From positions 81,514-102,717 of the forward strand of contig DLGP01000025.1 in assembly GCA_002482765.1 (NCBI GenBank): a stretch of 21,204 bases of DNA, given 5' to 3'. Positions 8,490 to 15,546 of this stretch are shown in pieces. Origin of the DNA: Alphaproteobacteria bacterium UBA7691. Lineage in GTDB: Bacteria; Pseudomonadota; Alphaproteobacteria; Ferrovibrionales; Ferrovibrionaceae. Within the stretch, counting starts at the first letter, position 1. Each line of letters begins with the position of its first letter. The notes under the pieces were generated by a model that had not been told where the DNA came from, ran no database searches, and was given only the letters and a program-made list of their open reading frames with translations. The position numbers and the translations under genes were made by a program.

Positions 8490-9707
8490 CTAGGACGAAG
8501 CCGGCGCCACACGCACCAGCGGGCGCTCGTCAATCGGGAAATGCACAATGGCCGAGAAGATGCCAAGCGCGGCGCTGATCCACCACACAACATTATATGA
8601 GCCGGTGAGATCAAACAGCAGGCCGCCAAGCCAGACCCCCAGGAAGCCGCCGACCTGGTGGCTGAAAAACACAATGCCGAACAGGGTGGCCATGTAGCGC
8701 GGACCAAAAATCTGCGCCACCAGGCCGGAGGTGAGCGGCACGGTGGAAAGCCACAACAGCCCCATGCAGAAGGCGAAGATCAACACGCTGATCTGGGTCA
8801 TCGGCATCAGCACAAACACGGTGATGACGATGGCGCGGGCGAAATAGATGAAGCTGAGCAGGTATTTTTTGCTCCGCTTGCCGCCCAGCACGCCAGCAGT
8901 GTAGGAGCCGATCACATTGGCCAGGCCAACCAGGGCCAGCGCCCAGGCACCGGTGCGCGGATCAAGGCCACGATCCACCACATAGGCCGGCAGATGGGTC
9001 TGGATGAAGGAAACATGGAAGCCGCAAACAAAGAAGCCGGCGATCAGCAGCCAGTAGCTGCGTTCACCACCGGCCTCGCGCAGGGCTTCGCCCATGGATT
9101 GTTTCGGGCCGGTGCCTTCCGGTGCCTTGCCGGCCAGGGCGGTGGAAAGCGGGATGATCGCCAGGGCAAACAGGCTGAGCAGGATCAGCGCAAAGGCCCA
9201 GCCATAAGCGGCAATGAAGGCCTCGCCCAGCGGCACCATCAGGAACTGGCCGAGCGAACCCGCCGCCGTGCCCAGGCCCAAGGCCCAGGAGCGCCGCTCG
9301 GGGCTGACCATGCGGGCAATGGCGGCCAAGGCCACAGTGAAGGAGGTGCCGGCCAGGCCAATGCCAACCAGAACGCCCATGGTGAGATTAAGCACACCCG
9401 GCGTGCTGGAAACCGAGCTCAGCGCCACGCCCAGGGCATAGAACAAGGCACCGATGGTCAAGACGCGGCCCGAGCCATAACGATCAGCAAAGGCGCCGGC
9501 AAAAGGCTGGCCGAAACCCCACAACACGGTCTGCACGGCAATCGCCAGCGCAAAGACCTCACGCCCCCAGCCATTGGCACTGCTGATCGGCTCCATGAAC
9601 AGGCCGAAGCCGGAGCGGACACCAAAATTCAGCAGCGCGATGGTGCAGCCAGCCAGGATGACAACCAGCGGCGTGCGCCAGCCAAGAGCGGCAGGGGAAA
9701 GGGTCAT
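8490..9707 (-). CDS. MFS transporter
   Basis: A 405-residue major facilitator with twelve predicted membrane helices. It opens with a helix over about residues 13-30, then FGVRSGFGLFMEPIS typical of the oxalate/formate antiporter and monocarboxylate-like branch, followed by helix 2 and the loop motif GAFADRYGSGRVL between helices 2 and 3. The central loop near residue 200 is charged. The C-terminal half ends with helices around FGIVFFSHQVGGFLGVWLGG and WWISAALGIFSAIV. The branch suggests a carboxylate or other organic anion, but the substrate cannot be read from sequence. The ATG at 9705-9707 follows a GCGGAG-type site. A promoter with a palindrome in its spacer lies just upstream. Confidence 0.88.
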   Translation of the reverse strand: MTLSPAALGWRTPLVVILAGCTIALLNFGVRSGFGLFMEPISSANGWGREVFALAIAVQTVLWGFGQPFAGAFADRYGSGRVLTIGALFYALGVALSSVSSTPGVLNLTMGVLVGIGLAGTSFTVALAAIARMVSPERRSWALGLGTAAGSLGQFLMVPLGEAFIAAYGWAFALILLSLFALAIIPLSTALAGKAPEGTGPKQSMGEALREAGGERSYWLLIAGFFVCGFHVSFIQTHLPAYVVDRGLDPRTGAWALALVGLANVIGSYTAGVLGGKRSKKYLLSFIYFARAIVITVFVLMPMTQISVLIFAFCMGLLWLSTVPLTSGLVAQIFGPRYMATLFGIVFFSHQVGGFLGVWLGGLLFDLTGSYNVVWWISAALGIFSAIVHFPIDERPLVRVAPASS

Positions 9708-9737
9708 GGCGCTACTCCGCTAGGATAAATTGCGCGC

Positions 9738-9767
9738 ATCATGTATGCCCCGGCATAGCGAAATCAA
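9738..9767 (-). promoter_or_regulatory. candidate MFS promoter with palindromic operator in the spacer
   Basis: Read on the minus strand, TTGATT (9767-9762) and CATGAT (9743-9738) are 18 bases apart, a plausible -35/-10 pair. The 14-base palindrome TATGCCCCGGCATA at 9744-9757 fills most of the spacer and abuts the -10 element. A dyad there suits a repressor, or an activator that bends a long spacer such as a MerR-type protein. No dedicated regulator gene adjoins it. Confidence 0.35.
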
Positions 9768-9796
9768 GCGCCGGTGCCGTGACCGCCGCGTGATTG

Positions 9797-10345
9797 CTAC
9801 TCCCGCTCAATGATTACTACGCCATGCGCGGCCTGGGCGCGCTGCTGCAATTCATAGGCGAGCAGGATGAAGCCGGCGACCAAGCCCATGCAGAGGCCGA
9901 GCCAGGCGCCGTAAAAGCCGAGGCCGATGCCGAGCAAAGCCGCGCCGATGCCACCCGGATCGCTACCCGGTGCCCCCACCCAATCGGCCAGCCACAGGCC
10001 GGTGACCAGGCCGGACACCGCGCCGGCGAGGCCATAAGGTCCGAGCCGGTGCACCCGCCGCCAGGCCAGCAACACCAGCAGCGGCAGACCGAGCAGAAAC
10101 ATGGCGCCATACATCACCGCCGCCGCGCCGAGCGCCAGGGCAAAACCGGCCGCCATCAGCGACCAGCCGAGCGGCCCGGCCACCACCAGCAGCAGCATCG
10201 GCGCATGGGCAACAAACAAGCCGATAGGCGGCGCCAGAACCAGCGCGATCAGAAACCGCAGGGCCGGCGAGGCCGGCAGGCCCTGCACATGCCAGCGTTT
10301 ACGCTGCTGCGGCTGCTCTGGCGGCAAGCTGGGCAGGTCGTTCAA
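9797..10345 (-). CDS. polytopic membrane protein of unknown function
   Basis: A 182-residue protein, not recognised. A polar, proline-rich N-terminus of about 28 residues is followed by about five hydrophobic segments, roughly 29-49, 52-75, 78-95, 102-122 and 134-165, rich in Gly, Ala and Leu. A short basic stretch WRRVHR at about 95-100 suggests a cytoplasmic loop. The start is TTG: on the minus strand TTG (10345-10343) overlaps the TGA stop of the Pmp3 gene as TTGA, with GAGGAAG some 14 bases before it. This overlap suggests translational coupling to the Pmp3-like gene. A later start inside the first helix is possible but would lose the cytoplasmic tail. Confidence 0.65.
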   Translation of the reverse strand: MNDLPSLPPEQPQQRKRWHVQGLPASPALRFLIALVLAPPIGLFVAHAPMLLLVVAGPLGWSLMAAGFALALGAAAVMYGAMFLLGLPLLVLLAWRRVHRLGPYGLAGAVSGLVTGLWLADWVGAPGSDPGGIGAALLGIGLGFYGAWLGLCMGLVAGFILLAYELQQRAQAAHGVVIIERE

Positions 10346-10533
10346 TTGCGGCGGCTCGCTTCCTCGATCTTACGATCGGTATTGTACTGGCTGAGCGCAT
10401 ACACCGCCCATAGCGCGGCCGGAATCCAGCCGATCAGGGTGATTTGCAGGATCAGGCAGATGATCCCGGCAATCGGCCGGCCAATGGTGAAGAACATCAG
10501 CCAGGGCAGGAAAATGGCAATCAGCAAACGCAT
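10342..10533 (-). CDS. Pmp3/YqaE-family membrane peptide
   Basis: A 63-residue proteolipid of the Pmp3 (UPF0057) family, small two-helix inner-membrane proteins linked to membrane potential and salt or cold stress in other organisms. The family pattern is plain: LLIAIFLPWLMFFTIGRP, then IICLILQITLIGWIPAALWAVYAL, then a short charged tail. An ATG four codons upstream (10543-10545) is in frame, but it has no ribosome binding site, while the ATG at 10531-10533 has GGAG six bases away; the shorter form is chosen. The gene lies 35 bases after the lysoplasmalogenase gene and overlaps the next membrane protein, so it sits in a membrane-related run. Confidence 0.88.
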   Translation of the reverse strand: MRLLIAIFLPWLMFFTIGRPIAGIICLILQITLIGWIPAALWAVYALSQYNTDRKIEEASRRN

Positions 10534-10568
10534 CGCAGGCTCCATGCAGCAAGGGTGTTACGCCAAGT

Positions 10569-11261
10569 TTATCCGCAATAGCCGCCCCGGCGCCAGCCCA
10601 GCAGGATCGCCACTTGGGCTGCCACATAACTGAGCCAGATCGCCGGCCCGGCCCAGGCCAGCGGCAGCAGGAATTTATCGATGGCAATCAGCGAATCGGA
10701 AAAGATGAAGCTGATGGCACCCAGCCCGACCCAGAAATACCCGCCCTGCTTGATCTGGGGCAAGGCCAGCGCTGCCACCCCCATTGCCATGATGGCGGCA
10801 ATGTAAAAACAGACCGGCAGCAGCAGCGGCCCAAGCGCCGGGGTGAGCCAGGCCAGCATCAGGGCAGCATAGCCGAGCAACGCAGCAATGGCGCAGGTCT
10901 GCCAAAGCCGCAGCCGGAAGGGCCGCGCGCGGTTACAGTAGAACAGCGCAAGATAGGCCAGATGCGCCAGCAGGAAACTGGCCAAGCCGGGCACAAACAG
11001 CCGCACCCGGTCCAGCGCCAGAAACACATCGCCGGCCGCGGAAAACAGCAAGGCCGCAACAAGCAGACGGGCCGCCGCCACGCCGATCTGCGCCCGCCAG
11101 CGCCAGGCCTGCAACGCCAGCAGCGGGCAGACCAGGCCCTTGCTCAACACCACCAGCCAATGCGGCACCGCCAGCAGCGGCAGCAGCATGTACAGCGCAG
11201 CAAACAGCAGCGCCAAAACAAACGGCGCGCCCAACCATGCCGGGCGCGCCGTGATAGTCAT
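10569..11261 (-). CDS. lysoplasmalogenase (YhhN/TMEM86 family)
   Basis: A 230-residue integral membrane protein with about eight helices. YhhN/TMEM86 proteins cleave the vinyl-ether bond of lysoplasmalogens, although the natural substrate in bacteria is unclear. Conserved family positions are present: SAAGDVFLAL at 74-83, His100 in LLAHLAYL, and GAISFIFSDSLIAID at 181-195, with YVAAQ near the C-terminus. The order and spacing match the family over its full length. The ATG at 11259-11261 lies 11 bases after the mdh stop, so it is likely carried on the mdh message. The enzymatic role is family knowledge and not shown for this branch. Confidence 0.85.
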   Translation of the reverse strand: MTITARPAWLGAPFVLALLFAALYMLLPLLAVPHWLVVLSKGLVCPLLALQAWRWRAQIGVAAARLLVAALLFSAAGDVFLALDRVRLFVPGLASFLLAHLAYLALFYCNRARPFRLRLWQTCAIAALLGYAALMLAWLTPALGPLLLPVCFYIAAIMAMGVAALALPQIKQGGYFWVGLGAISFIFSDSLIAIDKFLLPLAWAGPAIWLSYVAAQVAILLGWRRGGYCG

Positions 11262-11272
11262 CGGAAAAACGC

Positions 11273-12241
11273 TTACTTGCCGAGGCTCGGATCAATCGCC
11301 TTGCAGGCTTCCACCAGGCCCTTCACGGCATTGGCGGAATGCTCAAACATCTTCTGCTCGTCGGCATTCAGTTCGATCTCGACGATCTTTTCCACGCCAT
11401 TGGCGCCGATCACCACCGGCACGCCGACATACATGCCGGACTGGCCATATTTGCCGTTATCCAGCCAGGCGGCGCAGGGCAGCACGCGGCGCTTGTCCTT
11501 GAGGTAGCTTTCCGCCATCTCGATTGCCGAGGAAGCCGGCGCATAGAAGGCCGAACCGGTCTTGAGCAGGGCCACGATCTCGGCACCGCCATCGCGGGTG
11601 CGCTGGATGATCTTGTCGATCTTCTCCTGGCTGGACCAGCCCATCTTGATCAGATCGGGCACCGGGATGCCGGCCACGGTGGAGTAACGGATCAGCGGCA
11701 CCATGGTGTCGCCATGGCCGCCGAGCACGAAGGCGGTGACATCGTTGACCGAGACATTGAATTCTTCGGCCAGGAAATGGCGGAAGCGGGCGCTGTCGAG
11801 CACGCCGGCCATGCCGATCACCTTGTTATGCGGCAAGCCGCAAACCTCGCGCAGCACCCACACCATGGCATCCAGCGGGTTGGTGATGCAGATCACAAAG
11901 GCATCCGGCGCATGCGCCTTGATGCCGGCGCCAACCGCCTGCATCACCTTGATGTTGATGCCGAGCAGATCGTCGCGGCTCATGCCCGGCTTGCGGGCCA
12001 CGCCGGCGGTGACGATGATGACATCCGAGCCGGCGATATCGGCATAATCCTGGGTGCCGCGCAGCTTGGCATCGAAGCCTTCCACCGCGCCGGCCTGGGC
12101 CATGTCGAGCGCCTTGCCCTGCGGCAGACCTTCGACCACGTCGAAGATGGTGATGTCGCCGAGTTCCTTCAGGCCGGCCAGCAGGGCCAGCGTGCCACCA
12201 ATATTGCCGCCGCCGACAAGGGCGATCTTTTTGCGCGCCAT
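11273..12241 (-). CDS. mdh: malate dehydrogenase (LDH-like type)
   Basis: NAD-dependent malate/oxaloacetate oxidoreductase of the TCA cycle, 322 residues, full length. The Rossmann start is LVGGGNIGGTLALLAG at about 8-23, with Asp34 binding the NAD ribose. Arg83 and Arg89 in VARKPGMSRDDLL and Arg152 bind the dicarboxylate; arginine rather than glutamine at 83 points to malate, not lactate. The catalytic His176 lies in GGHGDTMVP. GGAGG stands 8 bases before the ATG. In many alphaproteobacteria mdh leads into sucCD; here it is followed 11 bases later by a lysoplasmalogenase, and sucCD is not in view. The SDR terminator just upstream separates it from the preceding gene. Confidence 0.96.
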   Translation of the reverse strand: MARKKIALVGGGNIGGTLALLAGLKELGDITIFDVVEGLPQGKALDMAQAGAVEGFDAKLRGTQDYADIAGSDVIIVTAGVARKPGMSRDDLLGINIKVMQAVGAGIKAHAPDAFVICITNPLDAMVWVLREVCGLPHNKVIGMAGVLDSARFRHFLAEEFNVSVNDVTAFVLGGHGDTMVPLIRYSTVAGIPVPDLIKMGWSSQEKIDKIIQRTRDGGAEIVALLKTGSAFYAPASSAIEMAESYLKDKRRVLPCAAWLDNGKYGQSGMYVGVPVVIGANGVEKIVEIELNADEQKMFEHSANAVKGLVEACKAIDPSLGK

Positions 12242-12297
12242 GGGGAAAACCTCCGGAAATTGCCTAGGGAAAAACCGGGCCTAGGGGTAGCGGGAAA

Positions 12298-12322
12298 AGC
12301 GCGGGCCGGCAAGGCCCGCGCT
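12298..12322 (-). terminator. intrinsic terminator after the HSD10-like gene
   Basis: A perfect 10-bp stem (12298-12307 with 12313-12322, sequence AGCGCGGGCC on the plus strand) encloses a 5-base loop. Read on the minus strand it is followed at once by TTT. It lies between the dehydrogenase gene and mdh, both on the minus strand, so mdh probably has its own promoter in the remaining 55 bases. Confidence 0.7.
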
Positions 12323-12355
12323 CCCGAATTTACCGGGTAAAATGCCGATAGCGGC

Positions 12356-13117
12356 TTACTTCGGCGCCATGCGGATGGCGCCGTCGAGGCGGATGGTCTC
12401 GCCGTTCAGCATCTGGTTCTCGCAGATATGGCGGGCCAGGCTGGCATATTCCTCGGGCTTGCCGAGGCGCGAGGGGAACGGCACCGAGCGGCCCAGGCTT
12501 TCCTGTGCTTCCGGCGGCAGGGCAAACATCATCGGGGTGCCGAACAGGCCCGGCGCGATGGTGCAGACGCGGATGCCGAAACTGGCGAATTCACGCGCCA
12601 GCGGCAGGGTCATGCCATGCACGCCGGCCTTGGAAGCGCCATAGGCCGGCTGGCCGATCTGGCCGTCAAAAGCGGCAACCGACGCGGTGTTGATGATGCA
12701 GCCGCGCTCCTTGCCTTCCATCTCGGCCTGCTGCTGCATCTTATGCGCCACCAGGCGGATCATGTTGAAGCTGCCGATCAGGTTGATCTGCACCACGCGG
12801 GTGAACTTCTCCAGCGCCACCGGGCCATCCTTGCCCACCGCCTTCATCGGCGTGCCGACACCGGCGCAATTCACCAGCACACGCAGCGGGCCGACCTTCT
12901 CGGCCGCCTCGTTCACCGCCGCCTCGCCGCCGGCCGCATCGGCCACGTCGCATTTGATCGCCACGCCGCCGATTTCCTTGGCAACGGCCTCGGCAGCTTC
13001 CAGGTTCATGTCAAACAGCGCCACCTTGGCGCCGGCCTTGGCCAGCTCGCGCGCGGTGGCCGCGCCCAGACCCGAAGCGCCACCGGTGACAATCGCGCCT
13101 ACACCCTTGAGATCCAT
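12356..13117 (-). CDS. HSD10-like short-chain 3-hydroxyacyl-CoA dehydrogenase
   Basis: A 253-residue classical SDR. It has the cofactor motif TGGASGLG at 11-18, Asp36 for NAD preference, NCAG at 83-86 and Asn112. The catalytic Ser146, Tyr159 and Lys163 lie in NTASVAAFDGQIGQPAYGASK. The SVAAFDGQIGQPAYGASKAG stretch and the ending with ICENQMLNGETIRLDGAIRM are typical of type II 3-hydroxyacyl-CoA (17-beta-HSD10-like) dehydrogenases, which oxidise short or branched 3-hydroxyacyl-CoAs. A strong AGGAGGA precedes the ATG. It has its own terminator and is divergent from the DUF1232 gene. It would fit beside the CoA-transferase and MatB in short acyl-CoA catabolism, but the substrate is inferred. Confidence 0.87.
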   Translation of the reverse strand: MDLKGVGAIVTGGASGLGAATARELAKAGAKVALFDMNLEAAEAVAKEIGGVAIKCDVADAAGGEAAVNEAAEKVGPLRVLVNCAGVGTPMKAVGKDGPVALEKFTRVVQINLIGSFNMIRLVAHKMQQQAEMEGKERGCIINTASVAAFDGQIGQPAYGASKAGVHGMTLPLAREFASFGIRVCTIAPGLFGTPMMFALPPEAQESLGRSVPFPSRLGKPEEYASLARHICENQMLNGETIRLDGAIRMAPK

Positions 13118-13220
13118 GATCTTCCTCCTGATTGTTCACTACCGTTACATAAACCTGCCGGGCTTATAGCCGAAACCCGGCGCCCTTGGCGATAGCCGGG
13201 TAAATCCCCATATCGAGGCC

Positions 13221-13568
13221 ATGACAGACCCTGACCCCACCCTCGCAGGGCCCGCCCGCTTCTGGGCCAAATTCAAGGCCGCCCTGACCTATATTCCCTG
13301 GGCCGACACCCTGCTGGCGGCGTATTTCTGCGCCACCGACCGCAACACCCCGCTATGGCCTAAAACCATTCTGCTGGGTGCCATCGGCTATTTCATCCTG
13401 CCGCTGGATGCCATCCCCGATCTGTTTGGCGCGCTGGGTTATGGCGACGATCTGGCGGTTTTGCTGGCGGCGGTGAAAGCCGTGCAGAGCCATATCACGC
13501 CGGAGCACCAGCAACGCGCCCAGGCCGCCCTGACCAAAGCCAAAGCGGCTTCGGCCAGGGCAGAATAA
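13221..13568 (+). CDS. DUF1232 (YkvA-like) protein
   Basis: A 115-residue protein with the DUF1232 signature from about residue 50: a hydrophobic segment ending in YFILPLDAIPDLFG, then ALGYGDDLAVLLAA. The PxDxIPD core and the GYxDD that follows are the conserved features. The family is widespread and of unknown function. The C-terminal 25 residues are Ala/Lys-rich and probably helical. GAGG lies only about 4 bases before the ATG, a tight site. It is divergent from the dehydrogenase gene and convergent with the GST gene, the stops being 7 bases apart. Confidence 0.85.
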   Translation: MTDPDPTLAGPARFWAKFKAALTYIPWADTLLAAYFCATDRNTPLWPKTILLGAIGYFILPLDAIPDLFGALGYGDDLAVLLAAVKAVQSHITPEHQQRAQAALTKAKAASARAE

Positions 13569-13575
13569 GCAGCCC

Positions 13576-14352
13576 TCAGACCAGGCCGCCGAAGCGGATA
13601 TTGCCCTTGGCCAGGCCATCCTGGATCACCGGCAGGCCGCCGGCCTGTAGCATCCATTCCAGGCGGAAATCGCGGTATTGCCGCTTGGCCCGCGCGCTGC
13701 CATAGGCTTCCGCCATGGCCTTGAATTCACCCAGGCCCGCCTTGGCTTCGGCCAGGGTCTGCTGCACGCTCGGCCGTTCCAGCGCCCGGGCCAGCCAGGC
13801 GGCCAGCTTGCTGCCCTCGGCCGGCGGCGTGCGCTGCGCCTTGGCATTCATCACATGCGGGAAAACCGCACAATCTGCGCGGCCGAAGCTGGCACCGTTG
13901 AAATACGGCGCATCGCCAAGCTGCTCTTCCAGATAGGCAAAAAGCTGCTGGATGGTCTGCTTCGCGGCGCCCAGGATGGCGGCCTGCAATTCGCCCTCGG
14001 CGCGGCGGAAGGCGGTCACCTCGGTGGTGCAGAAGATCACCGCCTCAAACGGCCCGTCGCAGATTTCCTCGATCTGGCGGGCACGGGCGCGGGCCAGCGG
14101 ATCCTTGGGCCACAAGGCCGGCTCGGGCCATTTTTCCTCGATATATTCCAGGATGATGGTGGAATCCCACACCGCCGCATCGCCATCCAGCAGGGCCGGG
14201 ATTTCGCCGCGCGGATTGGCCTTCAGCCGCGCCCCATCGGCCTCGGTCAGGTTGGTGTTGCGGATTTCAAACGGGATATTCTTCTCGCGCAGCGCAAGTT
14301 TCACCTTCTGCGCAAAGGGCGAGAGCGGCACATCGATCAGTGTCAGGGTCAT
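13576..14352 (-). CDS. glutathione S-transferase family protein
   Basis: A 258-residue cytosolic GST. The thioredoxin-like N-domain covers about 1-78 with LSPFAQKVKLAL, the cis-proline in EIPALLD (Pro52) and the glutathione gamma-glutamyl site DST at 63-65. The helical C-domain follows from about 87 and includes FGRADCAVFPHV. The C-terminus runs some 40 residues beyond usual bacterial GSTs, ending RDFRLEWMLQAGG and a short tail, which may help shape the substrate pocket or dimer. The first-helix catalytic residue would be Ser11 rather than Cys. GGAGG lies 7 bases before the ATG. The substrate is unknown. Confidence 0.88.
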   Translation of the reverse strand: MTLTLIDVPLSPFAQKVKLALREKNIPFEIRNTNLTEADGARLKANPRGEIPALLDGDAAVWDSTIILEYIEEKWPEPALWPKDPLARARARQIEEICDGPFEAVIFCTTEVTAFRRAEGELQAAILGAAKQTIQQLFAYLEEQLGDAPYFNGASFGRADCAVFPHVMNAKAQRTPPAEGSKLAAWLARALERPSVQQTLAEAKAGLGEFKAMAEAYGSARAKRQYRDFRLEWMLQAGGLPVIQDGLAKGNIRFGGLV

Positions 14353-14416
14353 GGCTTCCTCCTGGTTTGGCTTTTTCTGCGCCGGGGAGTTTCCGTCTCC
14401 ACGGCGTGGGGGTCAA

Positions 14417-14460
14417 GATGCCCGGCGGGCATCGTCTGGCCCGGCGGGCTGTGCTATAGA
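14417..14460 (+). promoter_or_regulatory. dyad, repeated CCCGGCGGG and -10 element before the 160-residue exported protein
   Basis: GATGCCC (14417-14423) and GGGCATC (14427-14433) form a perfect 7-bp dyad. Its centre, CCCGGCGGG, occurs again at 14440-14448, 19 bases on, as expected for two operator half-sites on one face of the helix. TATAGA at 14455-14460 could be a -10 element; transcription would then begin at about the ATG at 14468. This fits the lack of any ribosome binding site there. No good -35 is visible. Confidence 0.3.
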
Positions 14461-14467
14461 CTCGGCC

Positions 14468-14950
14468 ATGCAAAGCCTCCCCCGCTTCCGCCCGGCCCTG
14501 CTGCTGGCCGGTCTGTTTCTGTTTGGCCTGCTGCCGAGCCAATTGCCGGCGCAAAGCCCGCCATCGCCGCCGCCGCCACTGCGTGCGGCGCCCAGCATCA
14601 TGCTACCCGAAGGCACCGTGCTGGCCAGCGGCCATGTGCTGGGCGGGCAAACCACGATCCAGCCGATTCCAGGCGATGCCATTGTGCGTTTTGAAGATGG
14701 CAGCGATGAAACCTGGAGCGTGGAAGTGGCCGAGGGCGAAACCCGGGTCTACCGCCCCGGCCGCATCCTGGTGGCACAGGCGGAATATGTCGCCCGCGAA
14801 CGCGATGGCCGACCGTCCTGCTTCATCTACCAGATGCATATTGCGCCGGAATGGATCGGCATGCCGAGTAGCGCAGCCGCTTCGGGCAAGCCGGATATCG
14901 CCACGGCGGACGACCGGGTATATTCCTTCCGCGAGGCCCCCTGCCCTTGA
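14468..14950 (+). CDS. exported protein of unknown function, possibly leaderless
   Basis: A 160-residue protein I do not recognise. Residues 1-29 are a Sec signal peptide (RFRPALLLAGLFLFGLLP, cleavage near LPAQ). A Pro-rich stretch SPPSPPPPLR follows, then a compact domain likely rich in beta strands, including AIVRFEDGSDETWSVEVAEG and YRPGRILVAQAEYV. Two cysteines, at 118 and 159, could form a disulfide in the periplasm. The frame is open far upstream, but that part is antisense to the GST gene; the ATG at 14468 starts the signal peptide. No ribosome binding site precedes it, so translation may be leaderless. Its stop is 11 bases before the DUF1569 gene, implying an operon. Confidence 0.7.
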   Translation: MQSLPRFRPALLLAGLFLFGLLPSQLPAQSPPSPPPPLRAAPSIMLPEGTVLASGHVLGGQTTIQPIPGDAIVRFEDGSDETWSVEVAEGETRVYRPGRILVAQAEYVARERDGRPSCFIYQMHIAPEWIGMPSSAAASGKPDIATADDRVYSFREAPCP

Positions 14951-14961
14951 GGAGCAACGCG

Positions 14962-15492
14962 ATGATCAATCGACGCGGCTTTACTGCCGGTTTCCTGACC
15001 CTGCCCTGGCTGCTGGCCAGCAACACGGCCAACGCCGCAGGCACAATCCGTTTTGCCTCACTGGCCGAAGCGCGGGCGGCTTTGACAGGCTGGCAGCAGG
15101 GCGGCAACAGGCAGGCCGGGCCTGTCACCCTGCATCAGATGCTGCATCATTGCGCCCAGAGCCTGGAATATGGCCTGAGCGGCTTCCCTGAATTGAAGCC
15201 GGCCTGGTTCCGCGCCAGCATCGGGCCAATGGCGGCGCAGGTTTTCCTGTGGCGCGGCCAGCTCAGCCACGATCTGGCCGATCCGATCCCGGGCGCCCCG
15301 GCGATACCGACCAGCGGCGACATGGCCGCCGCCTTTGCCAGGCTGTTTGCCGGTATTGATGCCTTTGAGGCAGCGGTCAGCCGCAATGCGCCGCTGATGC
15401 CGCATTTCGCCTATGGCGCCGTGGCGCCGGTGGATTATGCCCGGCTCCAGGCATTCCATATTGCCCAGCATATGGAACCGCTGAACACCTGA
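14962..15492 (+). CDS. DUF1569 protein with Tat-like signal
   Basis: A 176-residue protein of the DUF1569 family, related to the DinB/YfiT four-helix metal-binding fold. The N-terminus NRRGFTAGFLTLPWLLAS is a twin-arginine-type signal, with cleavage near residue 25, so it probably acts in the periplasm. Conserved features are TLHQMLHHCAQSLEYGLSGF and the C-terminal AFHIAQHMEPL, whose histidines would hold a metal in this fold. Function unknown. GAGGAG lies 7 bases before the ATG at 14962; an upstream in-frame TTG overlaps the preceding stop and is rejected. It is co-directional with the exported protein before it and ends in a good terminator. Confidence 0.85.
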   Translation: MINRRGFTAGFLTLPWLLASNTANAAGTIRFASLAEARAALTGWQQGGNRQAGPVTLHQMLHHCAQSLEYGLSGFPELKPAWFRASIGPMAAQVFLWRGQLSHDLADPIPGAPAIPTSGDMAAAFARLFAGIDAFEAAVSRNAPLMPHFAYGAVAPVDYARLQAFHIAQHMEPLNT

Positions 15493-15493
15493 T

Positions 15494-15530
15494 AAAAAAA
15501 GCCCGGGACAATTGCTTGCCCCGGGCCTTT
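15494..15530. terminator. bidirectional terminator between DUF1569 and OYE genes
   Basis: GCCCGGG at 15501-15507 pairs with CCCGGGC at 15520-15526 around a 12-base loop. On the minus strand the stem is followed by seven T (15500-15494), a strong signal for the ene-reductase gene. On the plus strand CTTTGATTT follows, weaker. The genes converge here. Confidence 0.8.
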
Positions 15531-15546
15531 GATTTGCCGCTTCGGT

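Noticed and set aside
8658..9728. 356-codon plus-strand frame over the MFS gene
   Set aside because: Highly polar, His/Gln-rich antisense translation of membrane helices; the minus-strand frame is a clear transporter.
11339..12340. 333-codon plus-strand frame over mdh
   Set aside because: Antisense to malate dehydrogenase with all catalytic residues present on the minus strand.
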